Positions 1 to 8,076 of a stretch of 64,000 nt of DNA are shown here, piece after piece. Each line of letters opens with the position of its first letter. Positions within the stretch are counted from its first letter, which is position 1. The DNA is from Streptomyces sp. JH34. GTDB lineage: Bacteria > Actinomycetota > Actinomycetes > Streptomycetales > Streptomycetaceae. A program made the translations under genes and the position numbers. The DNA is taken from assembly GCF_029428875.1 (NCBI RefSeq), contig NZ_JAJSOO010000001.1, forward strand, positions 7,040,501 to 7,104,500. The letters run 5' to 3'. The notes beneath the pieces are model-generated. The model worked only from the letters and a program-made list of their open reading frames with translations, had not been told where the DNA came from and made no database searches.

Positions 1-351
1 GACCCTCTGTTCGGCCGCCCCTGTCGGCAGCGTCCCCAGACCGTGGCCCTGCGGCGCGGGGAGCACGGCGAGCTGCCACAGGGTTCCGGCCCCGTCGGCA
101 ACCTGGTAGTCGACGCCGCCGATGGCCACCGGCAGGTCCGCGGCGGTGCACACGGCCAGGTAGTCCACCTCTCCGGCAGCGGCGCGCACCAACTCCCCCT
201 CCACATGGCGCAGGTGGGTGGCTGAGCCCGACCATGTGCATGCGGGCAGGTCCCGTGCCGGCAGACCTCGGACGTGGAGAGGGACGGAAAGGGTGGTGCG
301 GGCGGATTCGCGTGGGGATTCACAGCGGTGAGCATGCCGACCGACGCGCAT
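1..351 (-). CDS. GNAT N-acetyltransferase, N-terminal part, cut by left window edge
   Basis: The frame is open from an ATG at 351 to base 1, giving 117 residues; the C-terminus lies outside the window. The strand VDYLAVC (residues 62-68) is followed by LPVAIGGVDY and then QLAVLPAPQGHGLGT (93-107), the motif A loop (Q-x-x-G-x-G) through which GNAT enzymes bind the pyrophosphate of acetyl-CoA. Substrate is not predictable. GC-rich third positions support the frame from about residue 20 on. No ribosome site is seen before 351 and the first 20 residues look atypical, so the true start may lie further in. Confidence 0.75.
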   Translation of the reverse strand, partial: MRVGRHAHRCESPRESARTTLSVPLHVRGLPARDLPACTWSGSATHLRHVEGELVRAAAGEVDYLAVCTAADLPVAIGGVDYQVADGAGTLWQLAVLPAPQGHGLGTLPTGAAEQRV

Positions 352-557
352 GCGCGGCAACACCTCTCTGGGCTCATCGGATGGCCTGTACGGCGGCCCG
401 CACGGCGCCCGGACGGTTCACCAGGTCGGAGCTGGCCCGAACGCGCGCTTCGCCGCCGGGCCGTTCGTGCTGACGCGTGCCGAATGACGTGCTGCCGTCC
501 AGGTCTGATGCGAGTGTCCGGGGGCACATGCGTTCCAACGGCGAAAGGAGCCACATC

Positions 558-728
558 ATGTTGGGTATTGCTGCGGCGGTTCTGTTCTTCATCGCTTTCC
601 TGATCAACGCCGCGGAGATGGCGACGAACGACATCTTCTCCTCGACGAACGTCATGCTGATCGGCCTGATCCTGCTGGCGCTGCATGTCGCGGGTATCGG
701 AAACGGGCGTCGGATCGGGCGACGGTGA
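558..728 (+). CDS. Small two-helix membrane protein, hypothetical
   Basis: This encodes 56 residues. The start is fixed by the ribosome site AAAGGAG at 544-550, seven bases before ATG 558; a longer in-frame start at 477 lacks such a site. Residues 3-17 (GIAAAVLFFIAFLIN) and about 33-48 (NVMLIGLILLALHVAG) are hydrophobic helices joined by a short polar loop with acidic and Asn residues, and a basic tail (GRRIGRR) follows, probably cytoplasmic. Such short proteins are common in Streptomyces but have no known function. A strong hairpin terminator follows the stop, so it is probably monocistronic. Confidence 0.8.
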   Translation: MLGIAAAVLFFIAFLINAAEMATNDIFSSTNVMLIGLILLALHVAGIGNGRRIGRR

Positions 729-735
729 CCTCCGT

Positions 736-779
736 GTACCCGGCCGGAACGCTGCGGCGGCACCGTTCCGGCCGGGTAC
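736..779 (+). terminator. Intrinsic terminator hairpin after the small membrane protein
   Basis: A perfect 16-bp inverted repeat (arms 736-751 and 764-779, 12-nt loop) starts 7 bases after the stop of the 558-728 gene. There is no U-tract, as is usual for actinobacterial terminators. It could act in both directions. Confidence 0.8.
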
Positions 780-1116
780 GCGAAGAGGCATGAGCCACCT
801 GGGTCGCCGAGGACGAACCGCTCCCGGCCGGCGAACCGGCCCGCTGCCGGAGCGACGAACCGGCGTGGGCCCGTCGTCGGTCCGGCCGGTGTCGCGGTGT
901 CCTGCCTGATCGCTGCACCCGTGGACGGGAACCTCCGCGTCGGCCAGGTGTCCCATGGCCTGGGGCCGCGGTTCCGTGCGCACGGACGATGTGTCCCCCG
1001 ACGCCGATGATTTCTCGGAGGGGACTCGGTCTTCACCTCTGTCGTCCTGCCGGGCTCGTTCTGCTCCCGCCCAGGGCGACGCGCACGCGACCATCCGTGA
1101 CGGGAGACATGCTCTG
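780..1116. other. Intergenic stretch, no gene seen
   Basis: Frames open here on the minus strand are arginine/proline-rich and match no family. Apart from the ribosome site GGGAG at 1102-1106 for the next gene I see nothing defined. Confidence 0.5.
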
Positions 1117-1785
1117 ATGACCGATTCGACACCGGTGGTGGACGCCGGCCGCGACGCGGGGGGAATCTGGCCCCTGATCCGCGCCGAGAGGGCGGCGCTG
1201 GCGGCCGACCTCTCCTGCTTGTCCGACGATCAGTGGGAGGCACCCTCACTGTGCAGTGAGCTGACGGTCCGTGAGGTGCTGGCGCATCTCACCGCGGGGG
1301 CGAGCCTCGACCCGGTGCGGTGGATGGCCGGTGTGATCCGATGCAGGTTCGACTTCGACCGACAGGTGGCCTTACGGCTGGCCGAGCAACTGGGCGACTC
1401 ACCGGCCGGAACGCTCGAGCGGTTCCGGAGCGTCGTGCCGAGCACGACGAAGCCGCCCCTCCCGGTCGTGGCCATGCTCGGAGAGACGATCGTGCACTCG
1501 GAGGACATCCGGCGTCCTCTGGGGATCCGCCGGGACTATCCGATCGGCACGGTCACGCGGGTCGCCGACCACTACCGGGACTCGGACCTCGTGGTTCCCG
1601 CGAGGAAACGTATCCGTGGGCTGCGGCTCGCCGCGTCCGACGGCCCCTTCAGGGCCGGTGCCGGACCACTCGTCTCCGGCACCACCACAGCACTGGTCAT
1701 GGCCATGACCGGTCGTGCCGCCTACCTCGGTGATCTGGAGGGCGACGGGGTCGGCATTCTCCGGGAACGCTGCGCAACCGCGTGA
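1117..1785 (+). CDS. Maleylpyruvate isomerase family (MDMPI/DinB-like) mycothiol-dependent enzyme
   Basis: The 222-residue product has the DinB/MDMPI four-helix fold. H57 (AHLTAG) and the motif HSEDIRRPLG (H127, D130) are the metal-site residues of this family, whose members use mycothiol as cofactor for isomerisation or detoxification. The substrate here is unknown. The start at ATG 1117 is chosen for GGGAG ten bases upstream and because upstream in-frame sequence (from 955) is low-quality. Codon 86 (1372-1374) is TTA, the rare leucine codon read by bldA tRNA in Streptomyces, so translation may be tied to late growth. It stands alone, with non-coding flanks. Confidence 0.85.
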   Translation: MTDSTPVVDAGRDAGGIWPLIRAERAALAADLSCLSDDQWEAPSLCSELTVREVLAHLTAGASLDPVRWMAGVIRCRFDFDRQVALRLAEQLGDSPAGTLERFRSVVPSTTKPPLPVVAMLGETIVHSEDIRRPLGIRRDYPIGTVTRVADHYRDSDLVVPARKRIRGLRLAASDGPFRAGAGPLVSGTTTALVMAMTGRAAYLGDLEGDGVGILRERCATA

Positions 1786-1905
1786 GGTGACGCGTCACAG
1801 CCTGCCGACGGCAATCGGAACGCGAGCGCCCCTTCACCCCGGTGACGGGGCGCAACCGTGCCGTCGATGCGCCGGATGGAGTGGAACACCGAGTAGAAGG
1901 GAGGC

Positions 1906-2751
1906 ATGGGCGAGTACGAGATCACGACTGCCGGAAGCCGCGAGATGACGACGTTCCTGGAGTGGGCCGAAGACGAGCAGTGGAACCCCGGGAAGCTGGA
2001 CCGGCTCCCCTTCCATGCCGCCGACCCGCACGGGTTCTTCCTGGGCAGGCTGGACAACGAACCGGTCACGTCCGTCTCAGCAGTGCGGTACGGGCGGGAG
2101 TTCGGATTCATCGGGTTCTACATCGCGAGGCCACCGGTCCGCGGCCGGGGCTACGCGATCCAGGCGTGGCGGGCGGCCATGCGGCACCTGGACGGTCGGA
2201 ACGTGGGTCTCGACGGTGTGGTCGGCCAGCAGGACAACTACCGCAGGTCCGGTTTCCGTACCGCGTGGAACCACCTGCGGTACGCGGGAGTTCCGGGCGT
2301 CGGGAGGCCCAGCGGAGACATCTCGGTCGTCGACGCCGGGACCGTGCCGTTCGGCGTGCTGGCGTCCTACGACCGCCGCTTCTTCCCCGCCCCTCGTGAC
2401 GCCTTCCTCTCCCTGTGGGTGGCGCTTCCCGGCCACACGGCCCTCGTGGCTGTTCAGGACGGCGAGTTGCGGGGCTTCGGGGTCGCGCGCCCCGCCGGTA
2501 CCGGGGCGCGCGTCGGCCCGCTCCACGCCGCGTCCGACGACGTCGCTCTCGCCCTGCTGCACGGTCTGTCGGCGGCTCGGCCGGGGGAGCCGCTGGCCCT
2601 GGACGTACCGGATGTCAACGCAGCGGCGATCGTGCTGATGGAACGCCTGGGTCTCGAACCGACCTTCGAGTGCGCCCGGATGTACACCAGGGGCGTACCC
2701 GAGGTCGATCTGCCCGGTATCTACGCGGCCACCACCATCGAACTCGGATAG
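1906..2751 (+). CDS. GNAT acetyltransferase with extra C-terminal GNAT-like domain
   Basis: The 281-residue protein opens with a GNAT core: EITTAGSREMTTFLEW, then FIGFYIARPPVRGRGYAIQ (about 65-83), whose R-G-x-G-Y is the acetyl-CoA loop, and NYRRSGF near 117. The second half (about 140-281) matches the Acetyltransf_18/YitH-type partner domain and ends in LMERLGLEPTFECARMYTRG, a typical closing strand. The substrate is not known. AAGGGAGG lies at 1897-1904, only one base before the ATG, an unusually tight spacing; no better start was found because the first strand begins here. A bidirectional terminator follows. Confidence 0.85.
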   Translation: MGEYEITTAGSREMTTFLEWAEDEQWNPGKLDRLPFHAADPHGFFLGRLDNEPVTSVSAVRYGREFGFIGFYIARPPVRGRGYAIQAWRAAMRHLDGRNVGLDGVVGQQDNYRRSGFRTAWNHLRYAGVPGVGRPSGDISVVDAGTVPFGVLASYDRRFFPAPRDAFLSLWVALPGHTALVAVQDGELRGFGVARPAGTGARVGPLHAASDDVALALLHGLSAARPGEPLALDVPDVNAAAIVLMERLGLEPTFECARMYTRGVPEVDLPGIYAATTIELG

Positions 2752-2761
2752 CGTCCCGCTG

Positions 2762-2787
2762 CCCGCCGGAACGGGAGCTCCGGCGGG
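2762..2787. terminator. Bidirectional terminator between convergent genes
   Basis: A 9-bp perfect stem (CCCGCCGGA / TCCGGCGGG) with an 8-nt loop sits between the stop of the GNAT gene (2751) and the stop of the convergent oxidoreductase (2796). Confidence 0.75.
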
Positions 2788-2795
2788 TCCGCGTC

Positions 2796-3686
2796 CTACA
2801 AGTCGTCGCCGAACGCCCCCGCCAGCTCACGCCACTCCGCTCGGGGCAGCCCGCCGCCGCCCTCCTCGGCGGTGAGGATCTGCAGCGCCACGTGATCGGC
2901 CCCGGCATCGAGATACTCGCGCGTCCGGGCCCGCACGCGTGCGGTGTCACCCAGGGCGAAGAGAGCGTCGAGGAGACGTGTGCTGCCCCCGCCGTGGAAG
3001 TCGCTCTCGGCGAACCCCAGGCGCACCAGGTTGTCGGTGTAGTTGGGGAGTCCGAGATACATCGCCAGCATGTTCCGTGCGGTGGTGCGGGCCCGGTCGA
3101 TGTCGTTGTCGAGGACCACCGACAGTTCCGGGGCGAGCAGTGCGTCGGGGCCGAGCGCCGTGCGTGCCTCCGCGGTGTGCTCGGCGGTGACGAGATAGGG
3201 GTGGGCGCCCTGGGCACGGTCGGTGGCGAGCTTCAGCATCCTCGGACCGAGCGCGGCGAGGACCCGGTGCCCGGAGTCCACCGGTGGCGTCGCCGCGTCG
3301 AGCGCGTCGAGATAGGCGACCATCGCGCTGTAGGGCTTCTCGTACCGGGGAACCATCGGGCCGTGGCTGACGCCCAGACCGAGCACGAACCGCCCCCGGG
3401 CGCTCCCGTCGATCGCGGCGACGTGTTTCGCCACCGCCTCGGCGGAGTGGTCCCAGATGCTCAGGATGCCGGTCGCCACGGTGACCGTGCGGGTGGCGGC
3501 CACCACGGCTGCCGCGTCCCCGACCGAGGGGCTCCCACCGATCCAGAGGGTGCCGTACTTCAGTTCCTCGAGCTCGGCGACGGCTTCCGCGATCGCACCC
3601 CTGCCCGCGTCGTCCGTTCGTGACCCGTGCAGGGCGCTGCTCCAGATGCCGACCTGTCCGAATGTCCCACGCTTCTCAGAAGTCAT
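2796..3686 (-). CDS. LLM class F420-dependent oxidoreductase (TIGR03620-like)
   Basis: This 296-residue luciferase-like TIM-barrel protein shows GQVGIWSSAL at the first strand, LEELKYGTLWIGG, and TVTVATGILSIWDHSAEAVA (about 67-86), all typical of the LLM branch that uses coenzyme F420. The later segment GRFVLGLGVSHGP is the conserved flavin/F420-binding strand and loop. Actinobacteria have dozens of such genes and the substrate cannot be read from sequence. The ATG at 3686 is the only good start. It is convergent with the GNAT gene and separate from the next gene, with about 200 bases of spacer upstream. Confidence 0.88.
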   Translation of the reverse strand: MTSEKRGTFGQVGIWSSALHGSRTDDAGRGAIAEAVAELEELKYGTLWIGGSPSVGDAAAVVAATRTVTVATGILSIWDHSAEAVAKHVAAIDGSARGRFVLGLGVSHGPMVPRYEKPYSAMVAYLDALDAATPPVDSGHRVLAALGPRMLKLATDRAQGAHPYLVTAEHTAEARTALGPDALLAPELSVVLDNDIDRARTTARNMLAMYLGLPNYTDNLVRLGFAESDFHGGGSTRLLDALFALGDTARVRARTREYLDAGADHVALQILTAEEGGGGLPRAEWRELAGAFGDDL

Positions 3687-3894
3687 GGTGAGGTCAACCG
3701 CGTCCCGATCGGGCTATTCCCGGCCGGACGCTGATTCATCCGATCGGAGCCAATGGTGGGACGGGACAGCCGCAATCCCCCACGAGGCACCGTTTCGCGG
3801 ACGTTCACGAGGTGCTTACCGTGGGTCTCCGTGCGAGCAGGATCCCCGGGATCGGCTTCGCGGTGTCCTGTCCGACGTAACAGACGAGGCACAC

Positions 3895-4965
3895 ATGTCC
3901 CTGAGGCACACCATCGCCGGCCTGGTCCTTCTCCCCGCGCTCGCCGTCCCGTCAGCCGCGCACGCGGCCGCACTCCACGGGCACGAACCGGCCCACCGGG
4001 CTGTGTTCGACCTCCAGGCCCACCGTGGAGGCCTCGGGCTGACCACTGAGTCGTCCCTGGAAGGCTTCGGCAAGGCGATACGCCTGGGTGTCAGCACCCT
4101 GGAACTGGACACCCAGATCACCGAGGACCGGAGGGTGGTGGTGACCCATGACCGGCAGGTCGATGCCCGGAAGTGCAGGGACACCGGCCCGCTGACCTCG
4201 GGCGACCCGATGTACCCGTACGTCGGCAAGTACATCAAGGACCTGACGCTCGCGCAGATCAAGCCCATGGACTGCGGATATCAGCAGCTGCCCGGATTCC
4301 CGGAACAGGAGCGGGTCGCCGGCTTTCGCCTGGTCGAGCTCAGGGACGTCCTCGGCCTGGTGAGGAGGTACGGGGCGAAGAGGGTCAAGCTGAACATCGA
4401 GACGAAGGTGGAGGCCGGAGCTCCCGAACAGACGGCGCCGCGCGGGCTGTTCGTCCGCCGTGTGTTCGAGGAGATCCACCGCTCCGGCATCGAGGACCAG
4501 GTGTCCGTCCAGTCCTTCGACTGGGGGTCGCTGAGGGAGATGCACGAACTCGCACCGCACTACCCTCTGGTCGCGCTGACGAACTACGACTTCCTCCAGG
4601 TGGGGAAGCCCGGAGCTTCCCCCTGGCTCGGCGGGATCGACGCCGACGACCACGACGGGGACTTCGTGCGGGCCGCGGCCGCCGTCCCCGGCGTGACCGC
4701 ACTGTCCCCGAACTACGGCTTCCCGCAGAACGGCAAGGTCACCGACCCCGGCTTCCGTTTCTACCCCGACAGGAAGATGCTGCGCGATGCGCACCGGCGC
4801 GGACTGGAAGTCATCCCCTGGACCTGTGACGACCCCGCCACCGTCGAGGCACTCCTGGACATGGGGATCGACGGGATCATCACCGACCACCCGGACCGCG
4901 TGCGGGACATCATGGCCGCGCGCGGCATGCCCCTGCCGACGGCCTATCCGGCGCCACGGCACTGA
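3895..4965 (+). CDS. Secreted glycerophosphodiester phosphodiesterase
   Basis: The 356-residue protein starts with a Sec signal peptide (basic MSLRH, hydrophobic GLVLLPALAVP, cleavage near AHA-A at residue 24). The GDPD catalytic core follows: AHRG (H43, R44), E in TTESSLEGF, and LELDTQITEDRRVVVTHD with the metal-binding E/D and second catalytic His. C-terminal DMGIDGIITDHPDRV is the standard closing strand. It hydrolyses glycerophosphodiesters outside the cell to glycerol-3-phosphate and an alcohol, likely for phosphate or carbon scavenging. The start uses GAGG at 3886-3889; the frame is open further upstream, but only this ATG gives a signal peptide. No Pho box was recognised. Confidence 0.9.
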   Translation: MSLRHTIAGLVLLPALAVPSAAHAAALHGHEPAHRAVFDLQAHRGGLGLTTESSLEGFGKAIRLGVSTLELDTQITEDRRVVVTHDRQVDARKCRDTGPLTSGDPMYPYVGKYIKDLTLAQIKPMDCGYQQLPGFPEQERVAGFRLVELRDVLGLVRRYGAKRVKLNIETKVEAGAPEQTAPRGLFVRRVFEEIHRSGIEDQVSVQSFDWGSLREMHELAPHYPLVALTNYDFLQVGKPGASPWLGGIDADDHDGDFVRAAAAVPGVTALSPNYGFPQNGKVTDPGFRFYPDRKMLRDAHRRGLEVIPWTCDDPATVEALLDMGIDGIITDHPDRVRDIMAARGMPLPTAYPAPRH

Positions 4966-5106
4966 CGTGCCGCACAGCCTCCCTGACCATGCGGTCCAGG
5001 AGACGGTCCCCGCCCCGGCCCCGCTTCGCGGGCCACCGGGGCCGTACGAACTGCACGTCCGGTCGCCGTGCCCGCTGCTCGCGCACCGGGCCGCGACAGC
5101 CCCCGG

Positions 5107-5733
5107 CTACTTGGCAGATGCCCCTGCAGCCTCGAGCTCCGAGGCCGGGACGGGGCTGTAGTAGACGGAGCGTCCTTGCTTCGAGCGCTCCAGCAGCCCG
5201 TGCGCGACACCCTGCTCGAGAGTGTTCCGCACGACGGTGACCTGGGGCGTGCGCTGGGGGTGAGCCTCTGTCAGGGCGGCAGCCACCTCTGCGGCGGACT
5301 TCGGTTCCCTCTGGTCCGCGAGGTATCCGGTGACCAGTTCGCGCCACGTCGGCTCGCCGGCCCCCTTGAGCGAGGCCGCCTTGGACGCGGCGGTCTTGCC
5401 GGCGGGCGCCTGCCGTCCGGCGCGCGCGCGGGACTTCGGCGCGTCACCCGTCTTCCGGGTCGCCGTCCCGCTCTTGGCCCGGCGCGCGGCGGGTACGGAC
5501 GCCGCCGCCTTTCGGTCCTTGCTCCTGCCCGGTGCGGGCTTCTCGGCGGCCCCCAGCACCTCTTGCATCTTGACCAGGATCTGCTCGCCCTCCTCCAGTT
5601 GGACAAGCTCTTCCTGGAGGCGGGTCAGCTCGGCACGCGCCCGGTCCTGCTCGCTCCGGTTCGCCGCGAGATCATCCGTGATCCGCTGTGCGTAGTCTGC
5701 GCTGATGCCGGATGTGGGAGTGTTTTCGGACAT
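5107..5733 (-). CDS. Coiled-coil / Lys-Ala-rich linker / winged-helix protein
   Basis: The 208 residues fall into three parts. Residues 10-60 are a charged coiled coil (RAELTRLQEELVQLEEGEQI). About 65-120 is a low-complexity, Lys/Arg/Ala-rich linker resembling histone-like tails. About 125-195 reads as a winged-helix domain: WRELVTGYLADQ, EPKSAAEVAAALTEAHP, VTVVRNTLEQGVAHGLLERS, QGRSVYYS. This suggests a DNA-binding protein, but no target is visible. GAGG six bases before the ATG at 5733 supports the start. Similar architectures recur in Streptomyces as hypothetical proteins. No operon partner. Confidence 0.7.
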   Translation of the reverse strand: MSENTPTSGISADYAQRITDDLAANRSEQDRARAELTRLQEELVQLEEGEQILVKMQEVLGAAEKPAPGRSKDRKAAASVPAARRAKSGTATRKTGDAPKSRARAGRQAPAGKTAASKAASLKGAGEPTWRELVTGYLADQREPKSAAEVAAALTEAHPQRTPQVTVVRNTLEQGVAHGLLERSKQGRSVYYSPVPASELEAAGASAK

Positions 5734-6150
5734 GCAATCCTCGTCCTTCGGTCGCTGTGTCTCAAACAGGTAGGGCGGTCGATGCTACCGACACAGACGT
5801 AGGCGGCGTCGCGGTAGATGCGAATTGGCCATGTTTCGGGTCTTCGGGCCGCTGTCGTCCGGTCATCCCTCCACCGCGCCAATGCCGTCGATGGTGAGTG
5901 AATCGGACACGGTGTCAGTGGATCACGCCCGGCGCGGGGACTGCGTAGGAGTGAGTCGGGCGCACAAGTCCCACACATCCCGTCGTTGCTCTCTGGTGGG
6001 GGCCGGTTTCGCCATGTAGCGTCACTGCCAGAAGTCGTGGTTCGCCGTACCAGCCCGCGCCTCGGTGCGGGCGTTTCGCTGTGTCGGTGCGGCCACGGCG
6101 CCCCCGGGACCGCGTGGTGCGGATCCGGATGTCAACGGGAAGGCACGAGC
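5734..6150. other. Intergenic region between divergent genes
   Basis: About 417 bases separate the minus-strand winged-helix gene from the plus-strand cold-shock gene. It must hold both promoters and probably a long cold-shock 5' leader. No frame looks coding and I could not fix a promoter. Confidence 0.4.
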
Positions 6151-6354
6151 ATGGCCAGCGGAACCGTCAAGTGGTTCAACGCCGAAAAGGGTTTCGGCTT
6201 CATCCAGCAGGACGGCGGCGGGCCGGACGTCTTCGCGCACTACTCCGCCATCAACGCCACCGGCTTCCGTGAGCTCCAGGAAGGCCAGGCCGTCACCTTC
6301 GACGTCACCCAGGGCCAGAAGGGCCCGCAGGCGGAGAACATCACGACCGCCTGA
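6151..6354 (+). CDS. Cold-shock protein, CspA family
   Basis: The 67-residue single cold-shock domain carries both nucleic-acid-binding motifs: GFGFI (RNP1, near residues 15-19) and VFAHYSAI (RNP2-like, near 27-34), with the usual MASGTVKWFN opening. It binds single-stranded RNA/DNA and acts as an RNA chaperone. GGGAAGG at 6137-6143 precedes the ATG by seven bases; upstream in-frame sequence is the leader, not protein. Length matches the family. A perfect hairpin terminator follows within 20 bases, so the gene is monocistronic. Confidence 0.95.
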   Translation: MASGTVKWFNAEKGFGFIQQDGGGPDVFAHYSAINATGFRELQEGQAVTFDVTQGQKGPQAENITTA

Positions 6355-6373
6355 CGGTGTAGGTCGAGATCAC

Positions 6374-6406
6374 CCAGGCCCCGGGGAGCACGATCCCGGG
6401 GCCTGG
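6374..6406 (+). terminator. Terminator of the cold-shock gene
   Basis: A 12-bp perfect inverted repeat (6374-6385 and 6395-6406, arms CCAGGCCCCGGG/CCCGGGGCCTGG) with a 9-nt loop lies about 20 bases after the csp stop. Confidence 0.85.
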
Positions 6407-6522
6407 TGGCCGTCATGGGCCGGTGCGCACGCGACGGCCGCGGTGCGAACAGACGCGCTGCCCCGCGCGTCAGGACCGGACGCACATCGCCCCCGGTCCC
6501 GTTCGCGGACGTCTTCGCCACT

Positions 6523-6558
6523 GCTCAGGAGGGTGCTCCCGGCTCAGGAGGGTGCTCC
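6523..6558. repeat. Two direct 17-bp repeats, period 19
   Basis: GCTCAGGAGGGTGCTCC occurs at 6523-6539 and again at 6542-6558, with a decayed third copy after it. They sit in the non-coding gap 6407-6674 before the flavoprotein gene; nothing else is defined in that gap. Confidence 0.6.
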
Positions 6559-6674
6559 AGGCTCGGGCCGGGTAGGTGCTCCGTGCGCAGGCCCGGAAAA
6601 GGTCTGCCGGACCAACTGCCAATGCCGGTCCCGCACCGGATTCGCGGCCGCCCGACTCATCGAGGAGCCAGCAC

Positions 6675-7997
6675 GTGGAGTCAGACGAGGGTGTGGACAA
6701 CGGCGACCACCAGGCGCAGGTGATCGTGGTGGGCGCGGGACCCGCGGGTTCCGCCGCGGCGCTGCACCTGGCGAGGGCCGGAGTGGACGTGCTGCTGCTC
6801 GAGAAGGGCACCTTCCCCCGGGACAAGGTGTGCGGCGACGGTCTCACCCCGCGAGGCGTGCAGCAGTTGGTGCGCATGGGAGTCGACATCGACGCTCCGG
6901 GATGGATGCGCACCAAGGGAATGCGGTGGGTGTGCGGAGGCCGTCAGGTGCACATCGACTGGCCGCGGTCGGGCAGCCACCCCGACTTCGGGCTCACCCG
7001 GTCCCGGCACGACTTCGACGACATCCTGGCCCGCCACGCCGTGGCCGCCGGCGCGAGGTTGTGTCTGGAGACCAAGGCGACGGGCCCCCTGACCGACCGG
7101 GCCGGCCGCATCGTCGGTGTCAGCGCCGTCGCGGGTGCCGACAAGCAGCCGAGGAGCTACCGCGCGCCCCTGGTGATCGCCGCCGACGGAGCCTCCGCCC
7201 GTACGGCCCTGGCCATGGGGCTGGAGCGTGACCCCGGCAAGCCGATGGCCACGGCCGCTCGACGCTACTACCGCAGCGAGGTCCGTACGCACGACCCCTA
7301 CCTGGAGCTCTGGGCCGATCTGCGCTGCTCCCGCACCGGACGTGATCTGCCGGGATACGGATGGATCTTCCCGCTCGGGGACGGCCGTGTGAACGTCGGC
7401 CTGGGCGCCCTGCCGCACCGCGGCCACGGGGCGGTCGACCTGCGGGCCACCATGGAACGCTGGCTGGCCCGGGTGCCCGCGCACTGGGGACTGCGGGAAC
7501 AGAACGCCGACTCGCCGTTGCGCAGTGCCGCGCTGCCCATGGGCTTCAACCGGCGCCCCCAGTACGGTCGCGGTCTTCTCCTCGTCGGCGACAGCGGGGG
7601 CATGGTCAGTCCGTGGAGCGGCGAGGGGATCGTCCAGGCCATGGAGGCCGGTGAAGTCGCCGCCGAGACCGTGGCCCTCGCTCTGCACCGCCCGGAAGGC
7701 CCCGGTCGTGAGCAGGCTCTGCGCCAGTACGCCAGCGAGGTGAACCGTCGCTGGGGCCGTTACTACCGCCTCGGCAACACCGTCGCCGATCTGGTGCTCG
7801 CCCGCTACGGCTACCGGCCGCTCCTCAACCGGCGTGTCATGCGCTCACCGGCGCTGGTGCACTCCCTCGCGCGGATCCTGACGCACGGAAGCGACGCTCC
7901 CACGGACGACCTGATCGACACGGTCGTCCGCGGTGTCGTGCGGATGGTCCCCTCGTCGGGCCGACGCGTACGAGGCCTGGAGGCGCCCCGGCGGTGA
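6675..7997 (+). CDS. Geranylgeranyl reductase family FAD-dependent oxidoreductase
   Basis: The 440-residue flavoprotein has a Rossmann GxGxxG at residues 20-25 (VVGAGPAGSAAA), the family motif PRDKVCGDGLTPRGVQ near 50-65, and the second FAD motif GDSGGMVSPWSGEGI near 305-320. These are hallmarks of the geranylgeranyl reductase/digeranylgeranylglycerophospholipid reductase group, which saturates isoprenoid chains; in actinobacteria it may act on menaquinone or other lipids. The GTG at 6675 follows GAGGAG (6662-6667) by seven bases, which decides the start over an in-frame start at 6576. It is convergent with the MFS pseudogene, and no isoprenoid gene is adjacent. Confidence 0.88.
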   Translation: MESDEGVDNGDHQAQVIVVGAGPAGSAAALHLARAGVDVLLLEKGTFPRDKVCGDGLTPRGVQQLVRMGVDIDAPGWMRTKGMRWVCGGRQVHIDWPRSGSHPDFGLTRSRHDFDDILARHAVAAGARLCLETKATGPLTDRAGRIVGVSAVAGADKQPRSYRAPLVIAADGASARTALAMGLERDPGKPMATAARRYYRSEVRTHDPYLELWADLRCSRTGRDLPGYGWIFPLGDGRVNVGLGALPHRGHGAVDLRATMERWLARVPAHWGLREQNADSPLRSAALPMGFNRRPQYGRGLLLVGDSGGMVSPWSGEGIVQAMEAGEVAAETVALALHRPEGPGREQALRQYASEVNRRWGRYYRLGNTVADLVLARYGYRPLLNRRVMRSPALVHSLARILTHGSDAPTDDLIDTVVRGVVRMVPSSGRRVRGLEAPRR

Positions 7998-8076
7998 ACC
8001 GCGGTGCCCGGCCGGACACCCGGCACCCGACGTCCTCGTCGTGGGCCGTCACTCCCCGGGGCGGCCGGGCCACCTG

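Noticed and set aside
374..1249. 291-residue minus-strand frame
   Set aside because: Low-complexity Arg/Pro composition overlapping two better genes and a terminator.
6523..6558. Short direct repeats as a CRISPR array
   Set aside because: Period of 19 bp leaves no spacers; only two good copies and no cas genes anywhere in the window.
7811..8076. C-terminal part of the 507-residue frame beyond the MFS gene
   Set aside because: Out-of-phase continuation after the frameshift; the transporter ends at 8077 in the other frame and this part is antisense to the flavoprotein.
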